This document shows positions 1 to 5,712 of a stretch of 6,848 nucleotides of DNA, in pieces. The notes under the pieces are model-generated. The model was given only the letters and a program-made list of their open reading frames with translations, ran no database searches and was not told where the DNA came from. A program made the position numbers and the translations under genes. The stretch comes from Bacteroidia bacterium. Lineage in GTDB: Bacteria > Bacteroidota > Bacteroidia > Bacteroidales > Azobacteroidaceae. Where the stretch lies: NCBI GenBank assembly GCA_025996695.1, contig BNTP01000115.1:1-6848 (forward strand), read 5' to 3'. Within the stretch, counting starts at the first letter, position 1, and the number at the start of each line of letters is the position of its first letter.

Positions 1-259
1 GGTGGGGACAAAAGATGCCAATGAGTTGGGCATTTATGACATGAGCGGCAACGTGTGGGAATGGTGTTACGATTGGTATGGTGACACATTTCCAAGCAGT
101 GCAACCAATCCTACGGGGGCTTCTTCCAGTTCTGCCCGCGTGATTCGCGGCGGCGGCTGGAACCGTGCTGCGTCTAGCTGCGGCGTGTCGCTTCGCTACA
201 ACAACACGCCCGGCGGCCGCTACACCTACTTAGGCTTCCGCTTGGCGCTCCCGCTGTAG
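1..259 (+). CDS. FGE-sulfatase (SUMF1/EgtB/PvdO-type) domain protein, C-terminal fragment
   Basis: This is the last ~86 codons of a gene that begins before the window; the frame is open through base 1 and stops at TAG 257-259. The visible part carries the family signature GIYDMSGNVWEW (fragment residues 10-21), then DWYG, an NP.G segment, RVIRGGGWNRAA, a Cys-containing CGVSLRYN strand and the terminal GFRLAL. These are the hallmarks of the C-terminal half of the formylglycine-generating-enzyme fold. Family members include sulfatase-activating enzymes and many non-catalytic or differently catalytic relatives, and in Bacteroidales numerous paralogues of unknown substrate exist. The fragment does not show whether the two catalytic cysteines of true FGE are present, so sulfatase activation cannot be claimed. 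The N-terminus, any signal peptide and any fused domain lie outside the window. Family assignment is secure; function is open. Confidence 0.9.
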   Translation, partial: VGTKDANELGIYDMSGNVWEWCYDWYGDTFPSSATNPTGASSSSARVIRGGGWNRAASSCGVSLRYNNTPGGRYTYLGFRLALPL

Positions 260-327
260 TTTTTTCCTTTTAGTTTATCACTAAGACGTCTGTCTATGTT
301 TTAAGCTAAAGAAAAAATAAAAAATGA

Positions 328-369
328 GTTTGCCAAAAGCGAGGGAGGGACGACCTCGCTTAGGCAAAC
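328..369. repeat. Long hairpin downstream of the FGE-type gene
   Basis: GTTTGCC (328-334) pairs with GGCAAAC (363-369), and AAGCGAGG (337-344) with CCTCGCTT (354-361). This gives 15 base pairs interrupted only by an AA/A internal loop and capped by a 9-nt loop. No T-run follows, so it is not a classical terminator. It is the first of a series of hairpins filling the 260-587 gap. Confidence 0.7.
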
Positions 370-378
370 GAATTAAAT

Positions 379-404
379 ACCGCGAAGCGGTCGAAATTTT
401 TTTT
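379..404 (+). terminator. Possible intrinsic terminator of the FGE-type gene
   Basis: ACCGC (379-383) and GCGGT (387-391) form a short GC-rich hairpin with a GAA loop. After five bases comes a run of eight T (397-404). The stem is only 5 bp and the spacer before the T-run is longer than usual, so the call is tentative. Position after the FGE-type stop and before the next promoter fits. Confidence 0.4.
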
Positions 405-412
405 GATTTTGG

Positions 413-485
413 CATAGCGTCCGCGCTATGTTGCGCCCAAGCCCGAGGGCTTTTGTAGACCTTCCATATCTCGAAGATATGGAAG
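413..485. repeat. Cluster of three short perfect hairpins
   Basis: Three hairpins follow each other. CATAGCG/CGCTATG (413-419 with 424-430) has a TCCG loop. AAGCC/GGCTT (439-443 with 448-452) has a CGAG loop and is followed by TTG. CTTCCATATC/GATATGGAAG (461-470 with 476-485) is a perfect 10-bp stem with a TCGAA loop. With the 328-369 and 379-391 hairpins, most of the 260-500 gap can fold. I see no plausible coding region here. The arrangement resembles REP-like intergenic palindromes, but I recognise no named family. Confidence 0.65.
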
Positions 486-505
486 CGCGAGTCAATCGCA
501 CACGC

Positions 506-536
506 TTGGATATTTGAAAATTTTTATCTACCTTTG
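506..536 (+). promoter_or_regulatory. Bacteroidota-type promoter for the Rpn-family gene
   Basis: TTG at 506-508, a 20-bp spacer, then TACCTTTG at 529-536, matching the Bacteroidota -33/-7 pattern. Transcription would start near 541-543, giving a leader of about 57 nt. That leader contains a perfect ATTTAATC/GATTAAAT hairpin (545-552 with 558-565) ahead of the start codon. Confidence 0.65.
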
Positions 537-599
537 TAGCGATTATTTAATCAAAGCGATTAAATATGCCAAAATAATAATTTAAAATTGACCATATTT

Positions 600-1082
600 A
601 TGACAAAGAAAGAGGAAAAAAAGAAAAAACCGGGGCGTTACATGGATTTGAAGACAGACCATGGATTTAAGACCGCTTTTGGAGAGAAGCGTGAGAAGTT
701 GTTACTCAACTTTTTGAACAGCGTTTTGGAGGGGCAAAAAAAAATTGTTAAAGTTGAGCATTTGCCACTCAAGCAGTTAGGGTTCAAGCCCGAAGACCGA
801 GACACAATTTACGATTTGTATTGTACGGATGAAGATGGAGAGCGGTACATAGTGGAGATGCAAGTGGCTCAACAAAAGCATTTTATGGACAGGTGTTTGT
901 TGTATGCGGCGGCATCCATCCTGAAACAAGCCAAGAGAGGCAAATGGGATTATGGATTGAAACCGTTATATGTCATAGCCATTTTGAATTTCGATTTGAC
1001 CGAGGATAATACCGATTACATCAATCGTTATTCACTGCTGAATGAAAAAACGAAGAAAAAGGCAAGCGATAAATTGCAATAG
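600..1082 (+). CDS. Truncated Rpn family / PD-(D/E)XK nuclease family transposase
   Basis: The 160-aa product has a Lys-rich N-terminus, then the N-terminal part of the Rpn (recombination-promoting nuclease, PDDEXK_2) domain: RYMDLKTDHGFKTAFGEK, a LLLNFLNSVLEG helix, and a nuclease core with D72 (IYDLYC) and the E-x-Q variant of the catalytic motif (VEMQ, E86 and Q88). Family proteins usually run to about 280-300 aa; this one stops right after ASDKLQ, where homologues normally continue into a strand leading to the second half. No continuation of the domain is visible in the following bases in any frame. The catalytic core is largely retained, so activity is possible, but a decayed copy is at least as likely. 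ATG 600 is preferred over the in-frame TTG at 588. Rpn proteins are linked to DNA cleavage, recombination and recently phage defence; its role here is unknown. Confidence 0.8.
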   Translation: MTKKEEKKKKPGRYMDLKTDHGFKTAFGEKREKLLLNFLNSVLEGQKKIVKVEHLPLKQLGFKPEDRDTIYDLYCTDEDGERYIVEMQVAQQKHFMDRCLLYAAASILKQAKRGKWDYGLKPLYVIAILNFDLTEDNTDYINRYSLLNEKTKKKASDKLQ

Positions 1083-1106
1083 ATTAGAAAAAATCGCTTA
1101 TCTTTG
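1074..1106 (+). promoter_or_regulatory. Promoter-like sequence at the end of the truncated Rpn gene
   Basis: TTG at 1074-1076 and TATCTTTG at 1099-1106 are separated by 22 bp, slightly longer than the usual 19-21. It overlaps the last codons of the Rpn fragment. It is the only recognisable promoter before the flavoprotein gene at 1363, implying a leader of ~250 nt rich in hairpins. Confidence 0.45.
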
Positions 1107-1168
1107 CACACTGAGGGGCTGCGCAACAAATTTCGCTTTTGTAGTTGCACACGGGAATATATGGTTTT

Positions 1169-1308
1169 GTAGCCCTATGGGCTACCGACTACAGGATGAA
1201 TTATCTTCATCCCGTTAGGGATGATTGCTCGGTAGAAATGACAATGCATCATGCGGGATTATGTAGGGGAATCTCATGTTCTACCGAACTACAATCCCTA
1301 ACGGGATT
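1169..1308. repeat. Mirrored hairpin element between the Rpn fragment and the flavoprotein gene
   Basis: A hairpin GTAGCCC/GGGCTAC (1169-1175 with 1179-1185) is followed by a larger inverted structure. The left arm is ATCCCGTTAGGGAT (1209-1222), seven bases, CGGTAGAA (1230-1237). The right arm is the exact mirror: TTCTACCG (1279-1286), seven bases, ATCCCTAACGGGAT (1294-1307). Each 14-mer also folds on itself (TCATCCC/GGGATGA and AATCCC/GGGATT). The 41-bp centre shows no clear gene. It looks like a REP/BIME-like or MITE-like intergenic element; no named family recognised. Confidence 0.7.
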
Positions 1309-1332
1309 AACAAACCGAATATCAACACGTAC

Positions 1333-1365
1333 AAATTATAAACAGATGAAAATTATAAACAGATG
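1333..1365 (+). repeat. 17-bp tandem duplication carrying the flavoprotein start codon
   Basis: AAATTATAAACAGATG occurs at 1333-1348 and again at 1350-1365, a period of 17 bp. Both copies end in ATG. The upstream ATG (1346) opens a six-codon reading frame, MKIINR, whose TGA (1364-1366) overlaps the real start ATG (1363) as ATGA. Confidence 0.85.
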
Positions 1366-2331
1366 AAAAATAAAATAACAGAACTGTTTGAAATCAAATA
1401 CCCCATCATTGCCGGAGGCATGGTGTGGGTGAGCGGGTGGAAACTGGCGGTGGCGGTGAGCAACGCGGGTGGATTGGGACTTATCGGCGCAGGGTCGATG
1501 CATCCCGACACGTTGCGAGAACACATCCAAAAAGCCAAAGCAGCCACCGACAAGCCCTTTGGCGTGAATGTGCCGTTGCTCTACCCCGAAATTGATAAAC
1601 TCATGGATATTTTGGTGGAAGAGGGTGTGAAAATTGTGTTCACGTCGGCAGGAAATCCCAAAACATGGACGTCGATGTTGAAATCACACCACATGACTGT
1701 GATACACGTCGTGTCCAGTTCCAAATTTGCACTGAAAGCACAAGACGCAGGCGTAGACGCGGTGGTTGCCGAAGGTTTTGAAGCGGGAGGACACAACGGA
1801 CGCGAAGAAACCACAACTTTCACATTGATTCCACAAGTGCGACAGGCGATTTCTATTCCGCTGATTGCCGCCGGAGGCGTCGCCACGGGCAACGGTCTGC
1901 TGGCAGCCTTGGCTTTAGGTGCTGACGGCGTACAAATCGGGACGGCTTTTGCTTTGGCCAAAGAATCTTCCGCACACCTCGCATTCAAAGAAAAATCCAT
2001 CGCTTTGCAAGAGGGCGGCACGATGCTGTGTCTGAAAAAACTCGCTCCAACTCGCCTGATCAAAAATGATTTTTACGACAAGGTCGCAGTCGCCGAAGAG
2101 TGTGGAATGGGTGTTGAGGAATTGCGCCAAATTTTGGGAAAAGGTCGTGCGAAATTGGGTATTTTTGAAGGCGATTTAGTCGAAGGCGAGCTGGAAATCG
2201 GACAGATAGCCTCTCTCATCAAAGAAATTAAGCCGGCGAAACAGATTATTGATGAAATTGTGGCTGAATTTAATCAATCGGCAGCCACAATCATCCCACT
2301 CCCCAAACAAAGTTTGCAGTCGGGATCATAA
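1363..2331 (+). CDS. FabK-like enoyl-ACP reductase II / nitronate monooxygenase family flavoprotein
   Basis: A 322-aa FMN-dependent TIM-barrel protein of the NMO/2-nitropropane dioxygenase superfamily. Visible motifs: [17 protein letters not shown] at the N-terminus, [12 protein letters not shown] (33-44), [10 protein letters not shown] (64-73), [11 protein letters not shown] (136-146) with the conserved His144, AAGGVATG (169-176) and GADGVQIGT (186-194), the last two being phosphate/FMN-binding loops. The N-terminal block and the AGGHxG segment look closer to FabK of Firmicutes (last step of fatty-acid elongation, NAD(P)H-dependent) than to classical nitronate monooxygenases, but databases often use the latter name; the sequence cannot settle the substrate. 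The start at ATG 1363 gives the standard FabK N-terminus. Domain homology ends about residue 303; the last ~18 residues are encoded entirely in DNA shared with the opposite-strand mnmA end, a tail that is probably not part of the ancestral fold. Confidence 0.88.
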   Translation: MKNKITELFEIKYPIIAGGMVWVSGWKLAVAVSNAGGLGLIGAGSMHPDTLREHIQKAKAATDKPFGVNVPLLYPEIDKLMDILVEEGVKIVFTSAGNPKTWTSMLKSHHMTVIHVVSSSKFALKAQDAGVDAVVAEGFEAGGHNGREETTTFTLIPQVRQAISIPLIAAGGVATGNGLLAALALGADGVQIGTAFALAKESSAHLAFKEKSIALQEGGTMLCLKKLAPTRLIKNDFYDKVAVAEECGMGVEELRQILGKGRAKLGIFEGDLVEGELEIGQIASLIKEIKPAKQIIDEIVAEFNQSAATIIPLPKQSLQSGS

Positions 2332-3359
2332 ATAACGCCAAATTGACCGGCGGCAATGCCCTGTATTCGGTCTTCCGACTCAATACGGTAAATATCCTCA
2401 ATGCGTCGAAGCGTCCCGAACGTAAATTCAGGTGTGTGACGGATTTTGAAAGCGATGCGCCTTTCATCAACTCCGTCGTCGGTAAACTCACCCCACGGGT
2501 CTTCCGTGATGAAGTGAAAGCCTTGCAAATTCACCACTTTGCCATAAGCCGTATCCGGTTCATAGCCTTTGGATGCATATATAATATTGTTGTCCACGTC
2601 TTTTTTGACCACAAACCACGGCCCACCACCCAACTGCAAGCCACGCCGCTGTCCAATCGTGTGAAACCAATAACCTTTGTGTTCGCCCAAGATTTTGCCG
2701 GTTTCCAATTCAACAATTTTGCCCGGTTTTTCACCCAAATAGCGGCGAATGAAGTCGTTGTAGTTGATTTTCCCCAGAAAGCAGATGCCTTGACTGTCTT
2801 TTCGCAGCGCGCTGGGCAATCTTTCTGCCGCAGCAATCGCCCGCACCTCACTTTTTTGCAAATGCCCGATGGGAAACATCAATTTGGAAACTTGCAAATA
2901 ATCTACCTGTCCCAAAAAATAGGTCTGATCTTTCACCTGATCGGCGGCTGTGGAAAGATAGGTTTTGCCGTTCAGCTCGGTTGTAGTGGCATAATGTCCT
3001 GTTGCAATCTTGTCAAACGCATACCCCCATTTTTGCTCAAACGTACCAAATTTAATCAATTTGTTGCACATCATATCGGGATTGGGCGTCAAGCCGCGTC
3101 GCACGGCATCAATGGTATAGTTCACCACATTAGCCCAATACGCTTCTTGCAGCGACACCACTTCCATCTTGCAGCCATATTTGCGCGCAATGGCAGTTGT
3201 GATTTCAATATCTTCCTCCGACGGGCAATCGACATAACCATCCTTATCTTCCATACCAATCTTGATATAGAAAATCGTCGGCTCATAACCGGCCTCTTTA
3301 AGCCGGTGCACCACCACCGAACTGTCTACTCCTCCCGAAACCAGGGCTGCAATATTCAT
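2274..3359 (-). CDS. mnmA: tRNA-specific 2-thiouridylase MnmA
   Basis: A 361-aa ATP-dependent enzyme that thiolates U34 of tRNA-Lys, -Glu and -Gln in the cytoplasm, receiving persulfide sulfur from a cysteine desulfurase relay. Visible motifs: N-terminal PP-loop SGGVDSS (8-14), the catalytic Cys in NPDMMCNK (C98), KDQTYFLG (143-150), the second catalytic Cys in SQGICFLG (C193), and the tRNA-binding/central segment [14 protein letters not shown] (228-241). The C-terminal beta-barrel domain ends CLGSGMI, as in the family. ATG 3359 is chosen because it places the PP-loop at the usual distance from the N-terminus; the frame is open a further 26 codons upstream, but that stretch contains the promoter. 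The last 58 bp overlap the convergent flavoprotein gene. Length and motifs are complete, so it should be functional. Confidence 0.96.
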   Translation of the reverse strand: MNIAALVSGGVDSSVVVHRLKEAGYEPTIFYIKIGMEDKDGYVDCPSEEDIEITTAIARKYGCKMEVVSLQEAYWANVVNYTIDAVRRGLTPNPDMMCNKLIKFGTFEQKWGYAFDKIATGHYATTTELNGKTYLSTAADQVKDQTYFLGQVDYLQVSKLMFPIGHLQKSEVRAIAAAERLPSALRKDSQGICFLGKINYNDFIRRYLGEKPGKIVELETGKILGEHKGYWFHTIGQRRGLQLGGGPWFVVKKDVDNNIIYASKGYEPDTAYGKVVNLQGFHFITEDPWGEFTDDGVDERRIAFKIRHTPEFTFGTLRRIEDIYRIESEDRIQGIAAGQFGVIYDPDCKLCLGSGMIVAAD

Positions 3360-3377
3360 ATACTGAAATTTGAAGTG

Positions 3378-3408
3378 CAAAATTACATGAAAATTATTAG
3401 ATTTCCAA
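3378..3408 (-). promoter_or_regulatory. mnmA promoter
   Basis: On the minus strand, TTG (complement of 3406-3408), a 20-bp spacer and TAATTTTG (complement of 3378-3385) match the Bacteroidota promoter pattern. The predicted start near 3371 leaves a leader of about 12 nt. This position also argues for ATG 3359 as the mnmA start. Confidence 0.65.
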
Positions 3409-3423
3409 GCGCACTGATAAAAA

Positions 3424-3448
3424 AATTCATAATTCATAATTCATAATT
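3424..3448. repeat. 7-bp tandem repeat (AATTCAT), 3.6 copies
   Basis: Three full AATTCAT units plus AATT lie directly upstream of the hemerythrin-gene promoter. The same repeat with 4.6 copies sits in front of parA (4797-4828). The nearest repeat unit supplies a TTC (3433-3435) exactly 19 bp before the -7 box, at the place of the -33 element. Confidence 0.9.
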
Positions 3449-3462
3449 TTTTCGTACCTTTG
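3433..3462 (+). promoter_or_regulatory. Promoter of the hemerythrin-LuxR operon
   Basis: TACCTTTG at 3455-3462 is a consensus -7 box. The -33 position holds TTC (3433-3435) from the AATTCAT repeat, 19 bp upstream. The 18 bases through the -7 box are nearly identical (one mismatch) to those at the parA promoter. The leader to ATG 3481 would be roughly 10-13 nt. Confidence 0.65.
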
Positions 3463-3480
3463 TCCCTAAATGTGCGTCGT

Positions 3481-4152
3481 ATGCAGAAATTCAAGTTTGG
3501 AAATTATCAGGAAAATGATTCAATGAGCCGGTTAGTGAGCGAAAACTATGGCGCTCTGTTGGTTATGAGCCGGTTTGAGATTGCGCTGGGCTTTGGCGAT
3601 AAAAGCATTGGTGAGGTGTGTCGCGACACTCACGTGGATACAAACACTTTTTTGTCGGTCATCAATATGACAGACAATGGCTTGTCGTTGGAGGCGTTGA
3701 TGGACTATTTGCACCGTTCGCACGCTTATTTTCACAATTACCGGCTGCCTGACATTCGCCAAAAATTGGTGCAAGTGCTGAATTTGGGGCAAGATGACTT
3801 GAATAAAGCCGTGTTGGGCTATTTTGATAACTTTGAGGCGGAAATGCGCAAGCATACGAATTACGAAGATAAAAAAGTCTTTCCATACGTCAAGGCATTG
3901 CTCAAGCGTGAGAAAACGGAAAAATGTCCGCTGACTTTTTCCAAACAACACGAACAAATTGAAACGCGCTTGACGGAATTTAAGAACATTCTTATCAAAT
4001 ATTATCCTGCTCAAAGCACCAACGAGATGAATAGCGTGCTGTTTGATATTTTCAACGCGGAACACGATTTTGAATCACACAATGCGGTGGAAGACCAACT
4101 TTTTTTGCCCGCCATTCAAGTCTTGGAACGTAAAAACGAACAATCGGCATGA
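3481..4152 (+). CDS. Hemerythrin domain-containing protein (RIC/YtfE-like)
   Basis: A 223-aa cytoplasmic protein. Residues ~1-75 form an N-terminal region (ENYGALLVMSRF, GFGDKSIGEVC, VDTNTFLSVIN) reminiscent of the ScdA/DUF1858 N-terminal domain of iron-sulfur-cluster repair proteins. Residues ~80-215 form a four-helix hemerythrin-type domain with likely di-iron ligands H81 (SHAYF), H125 and E129 (KHTNYED), H157 and E161 (QHEQIE), and H200 and E204 (SHNAVED). Such domains bind O2, NO or release iron for Fe-S repair. ATG 3481 is chosen since an open frame from TTG 3460 runs through the promoter itself. Its stop codon overlaps the start of the LuxR gene (ATGA), so the two are very likely co-translated. 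Start and family are well supported; whether it acts as a repair protein or a sensor is open. Confidence 0.88.
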   Translation: MQKFKFGNYQENDSMSRLVSENYGALLVMSRFEIALGFGDKSIGEVCRDTHVDTNTFLSVINMTDNGLSLEALMDYLHRSHAYFHNYRLPDIRQKLVQVLNLGQDDLNKAVLGYFDNFEAEMRKHTNYEDKKVFPYVKALLKREKTEKCPLTFSKQHEQIETRLTEFKNILIKYYPAQSTNEMNSVLFDIFNAEHDFESHNAVEDQLFLPAIQVLERKNEQSA

Positions 4153-4733
4153 GTTGCACCGTCAAAATCACAATTATTGAGCCCTCACTCATCCTTCGAA
4201 GCGGCGTTATGTCCGTTTTGAAGCAACTCAAAAGCATCCCGACAGAATTGTTTGATGTCTGCGACCTCGACCGGCTCAAAACGTCGCCCAGTTGGCAAAA
4301 ACCGGATATTGTGATTGCAAATCCCATTTTTCCAATCAAAGAAATTAAAAATGAGGTAGGCCATCCGGACATCAAATGTCTTGCGCTGCAGAATAATTTG
4401 TTTGACCCAACCACCCTGAAAGCCTACGACGAGGTGCTCTCTATCTACGATTCGGCAGAACAAATTCAAGAGAAATTGACAAAATTACTTCACGAGCAAC
4501 CGGAAGGCGCCCCCCATTCAAGACGGCACGAATCGCTCTCGCAACGCGAAAAAGAAATCATCGTTTGCGTCATTAAAGGAATGACTAACAAGCAGATAGC
4601 AGATGCCCTCAACCTCTCGACGCACACCGTCATCAGCCACCGAAAAAATATCGCAAACAAATTGCAAATCCACAGCACGGCGGGGCTGACAATCTATGCC
4701 ATCGTTAATAAATTAGTTGATTTGCCGGCTTAA
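4149..4733 (+). CDS. LuxR/NarL-type transcriptional regulator with degenerate receiver domain
   Basis: A 194-aa regulator. Residues 1-115 resemble a response-regulator receiver in outline (KITIIEPSLILRSGVMSVL, then KPDIVIANPIFPI), but the early acidic pair is reduced to one Glu (E11) and the strand-3 position that normally carries the phospho-accepting Asp reads N58 (VIANP). Residues ~128-190 are a clear LuxR/GerE helix-turn-helix: LSQREKEII, GMTNKQIADALNLSTHTVISHRKNI, KLQIHSTAGL. The protein is therefore expected to bind DNA but not to be switched by ordinary phosphorylation; no histidine kinase is nearby. The ATG overlaps the hemerythrin stop by four bases. I infer that the hemerythrin protein or its redox state may provide the input. 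No target operator could be identified. Confidence 0.88.
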   Translation: MSCTVKITIIEPSLILRSGVMSVLKQLKSIPTELFDVCDLDRLKTSPSWQKPDIVIANPIFPIKEIKNEVGHPDIKCLALQNNLFDPTTLKAYDEVLSIYDSAEQIQEKLTKLLHEQPEGAPHSRRHESLSQREKEIIVCVIKGMTNKQIADALNLSTHTVISHRKNIANKLQIHSTAGLTIYAIVNKLVDLPA

Positions 4734-4796
4734 AACAAGTCAGCTATATCCGAGAGGATACAACGAGGGTGGAAGAGGTAATGATTATTTAAAAAT

Positions 4797-4828
4797 AATT
4801 CATAATTCATAATTCATAATTCATAATT
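4797..4828. repeat. 7-bp tandem repeat (AATTCAT), 4.6 copies
   Basis: Four full AATTCAT units plus AATT directly precede the parA promoter. It is the same repeat as at 3424-3448 with one more unit. The rest of the 4734-4796 gap holds only an AT-only inverted repeat, ATTATTT/AAATAAT (4784-4799). Confidence 0.9.
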
Positions 4829-4842
4829 ATTTCGTACCTTTG
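4813..4842 (+). promoter_or_regulatory. parA promoter
   Basis: TACCTTTG at 4835-4842 is a consensus -7 box. The last AATTCAT units place TTC (4813-4815) 19 bp upstream at the -33 position. The leader to ATG 4867 is about 20 nt and A-rich, typical of Bacteroidota genes lacking a Shine-Dalgarno site. Confidence 0.65.
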
Positions 4843-4866
4843 CACCCTAAAATAATTGAAAAAAAA

Positions 4867-5640
4867 ATGGGTAAAATTATTGCTTTAGCAAATCAGAAAG
4901 GTGGAGTGGGGAAGACCACAACCGCGATAAATCTGTCAGCTTCTTTGGCCGCATTGGACAAAAAAGTACTGCTGGTGGATGCTGACCCTCAGGCGAATGC
5001 TTCGTCGGGGTTGAGTATTGATATTAGTAACTTGAACAGCACCATTTATGAATGTATGATTAATGGGGTGGATCCGGCGGAAGCATTGGTGCCAACGGAG
5101 GTGCCCAATCTGGATCTCTTGCCGTCGCATATCAATTTGGTGGGCGCCGAAATAGAAATGCTTCAATTAGAAAATCGTGAAAAAGTGCTGAAAAAAGTAT
5201 TGGCGGAGGTCAAAGACAAATACGATTTTATTTTGATTGACTGTTCTCCATCGCTGGGATTGATTACTATTAATGCGTTAACCGCTTCCGATTCGGTAAT
5301 TATTCCTGTGCAATGCGAATTTTTCGCTTTAGAAGGAATCGCTAAGTTGCTGAATACTATTAAGATAGTGAAGTCGAAATTGAATCCGAATTTAGACATC
5401 GAAGGCTTTTTGTTGACGATGTTCGATGCACGTTTACGTTTGTCGAACTCCGTTCACGAGGATGTGCGCAAACAATTTGGCGATTTGGTATTCAAAACGG
5501 TCGTCCAACGCAATGTGAAATTGAGCGAAGCTCCCAGCTACGGACAGCCCGTCATCCTCTACGATTCCGAATCCACAGGTTCAACCAATCATTTGAAGTT
5601 GGCACAAGAATTGATAGAGAAAAATGAGAAGAGGAGTTAA
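4867..5640 (+). CDS. parA: ParA/Soj chromosome-partitioning ATPase
   Basis: A 257-aa ATPase that binds DNA non-specifically as an ATP dimer and drives ParB-parS segregation. Motifs: deviant Walker A KGGVGKTT (10-17), Walker A' VLLVDADPQAN (34-44), LLPSHINLVGAEIEML (~85-100), Walker B FILIDCSPSLG (~121-131), the conserved IPVQCEFFALEG, and the C-terminal VVQRNVKLSEAPSYGQP block. Length equals that of small chromosomal Soj proteins, with no N-terminal HTH as found on plasmid ParA. ATG 4867 gives the canonical MGKIIALANQKGG start; the open frame from 4840 lies inside the promoter. In most genomes parB follows directly, but here no ParB-like frame exists up to the convergent ssb gene. The stop codon lies in the first unit of a 9-bp tandem repeat. 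Confidence 0.95.
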   Translation: MGKIIALANQKGGVGKTTTAINLSASLAALDKKVLLVDADPQANASSGLSIDISNLNSTIYECMINGVDPAEALVPTEVPNLDLLPSHINLVGAEIEMLQLENREKVLKKVLAEVKDKYDFILIDCSPSLGLITINALTASDSVIIPVQCEFFALEGIAKLLNTIKIVKSKLNPNLDIEGFLLTMFDARLRLSNSVHEDVRKQFGDLVFKTVVQRNVKLSEAPSYGQPVILYDSESTGSTNHLKLAQELIEKNEKRS

Positions 5641-5712
5641 AGAAGTTAAAGAAGTTAGAGGAGTTAAAGAAGTTAAAGAAGTTAGAGAAGTTAGAGAAGT
5701 TAGAGAAGTTGG
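5632..5712. repeat. 9-bp tandem repeat, nine copies, starting at the parA stop
   Basis: Nine consecutive 9-bp units of consensus AGAAGTTAG, with variants AGGAGTTAA, AGAAGTTAA and a final AGAAGTTGG. Since 9 is a multiple of three, every unit but the last repeats the parA stop (TAA or TAG) in the same frame. The last unit runs into the left arm of the 290-bp inverted-repeat element. Variation among units suggests several rounds of slippage. Confidence 0.92.

Noticed and set aside
1145..1366. 73-codon plus-strand open frame before the flavoprotein
   Set aside because: It spans the mirrored hairpin element and ends in the duplicated start region; no family resemblance. Only its last six codons are discussed as a possible upstream frame.
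2343..3446. 367-codon plus-strand open frame opposite mnmA
   Set aside because: It lies wholly antisense to mnmA, which has complete motifs; the translation shows no recognisable domain and is rich in His, Phe and Arg as expected from an antisense shadow.
3460..3480. Upstream extension of the hemerythrin protein from TTG 3460
   Set aside because: The extra seven codons overlap the -7 box of the promoter, so they cannot be in the transcript.
3626..3641. CACGTG core as a possible parS site
   Set aside because: Only the central six bases fit; the flanks do not match the TGTTNCACGTGNAACA pattern, and it lies inside the hemerythrin coding region.
3532..4065. 177-codon minus-strand frame opposite the hemerythrin gene
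   Set aside because: Antisense to a gene with clear ligand motifs; no promoter and no recognisable domain.
3424..5712. Possible CRISPR array from the short repeats
   Set aside because: The 7-bp and 9-bp units are contiguous with no spacers, far shorter than CRISPR repeats, and no cas gene is present.
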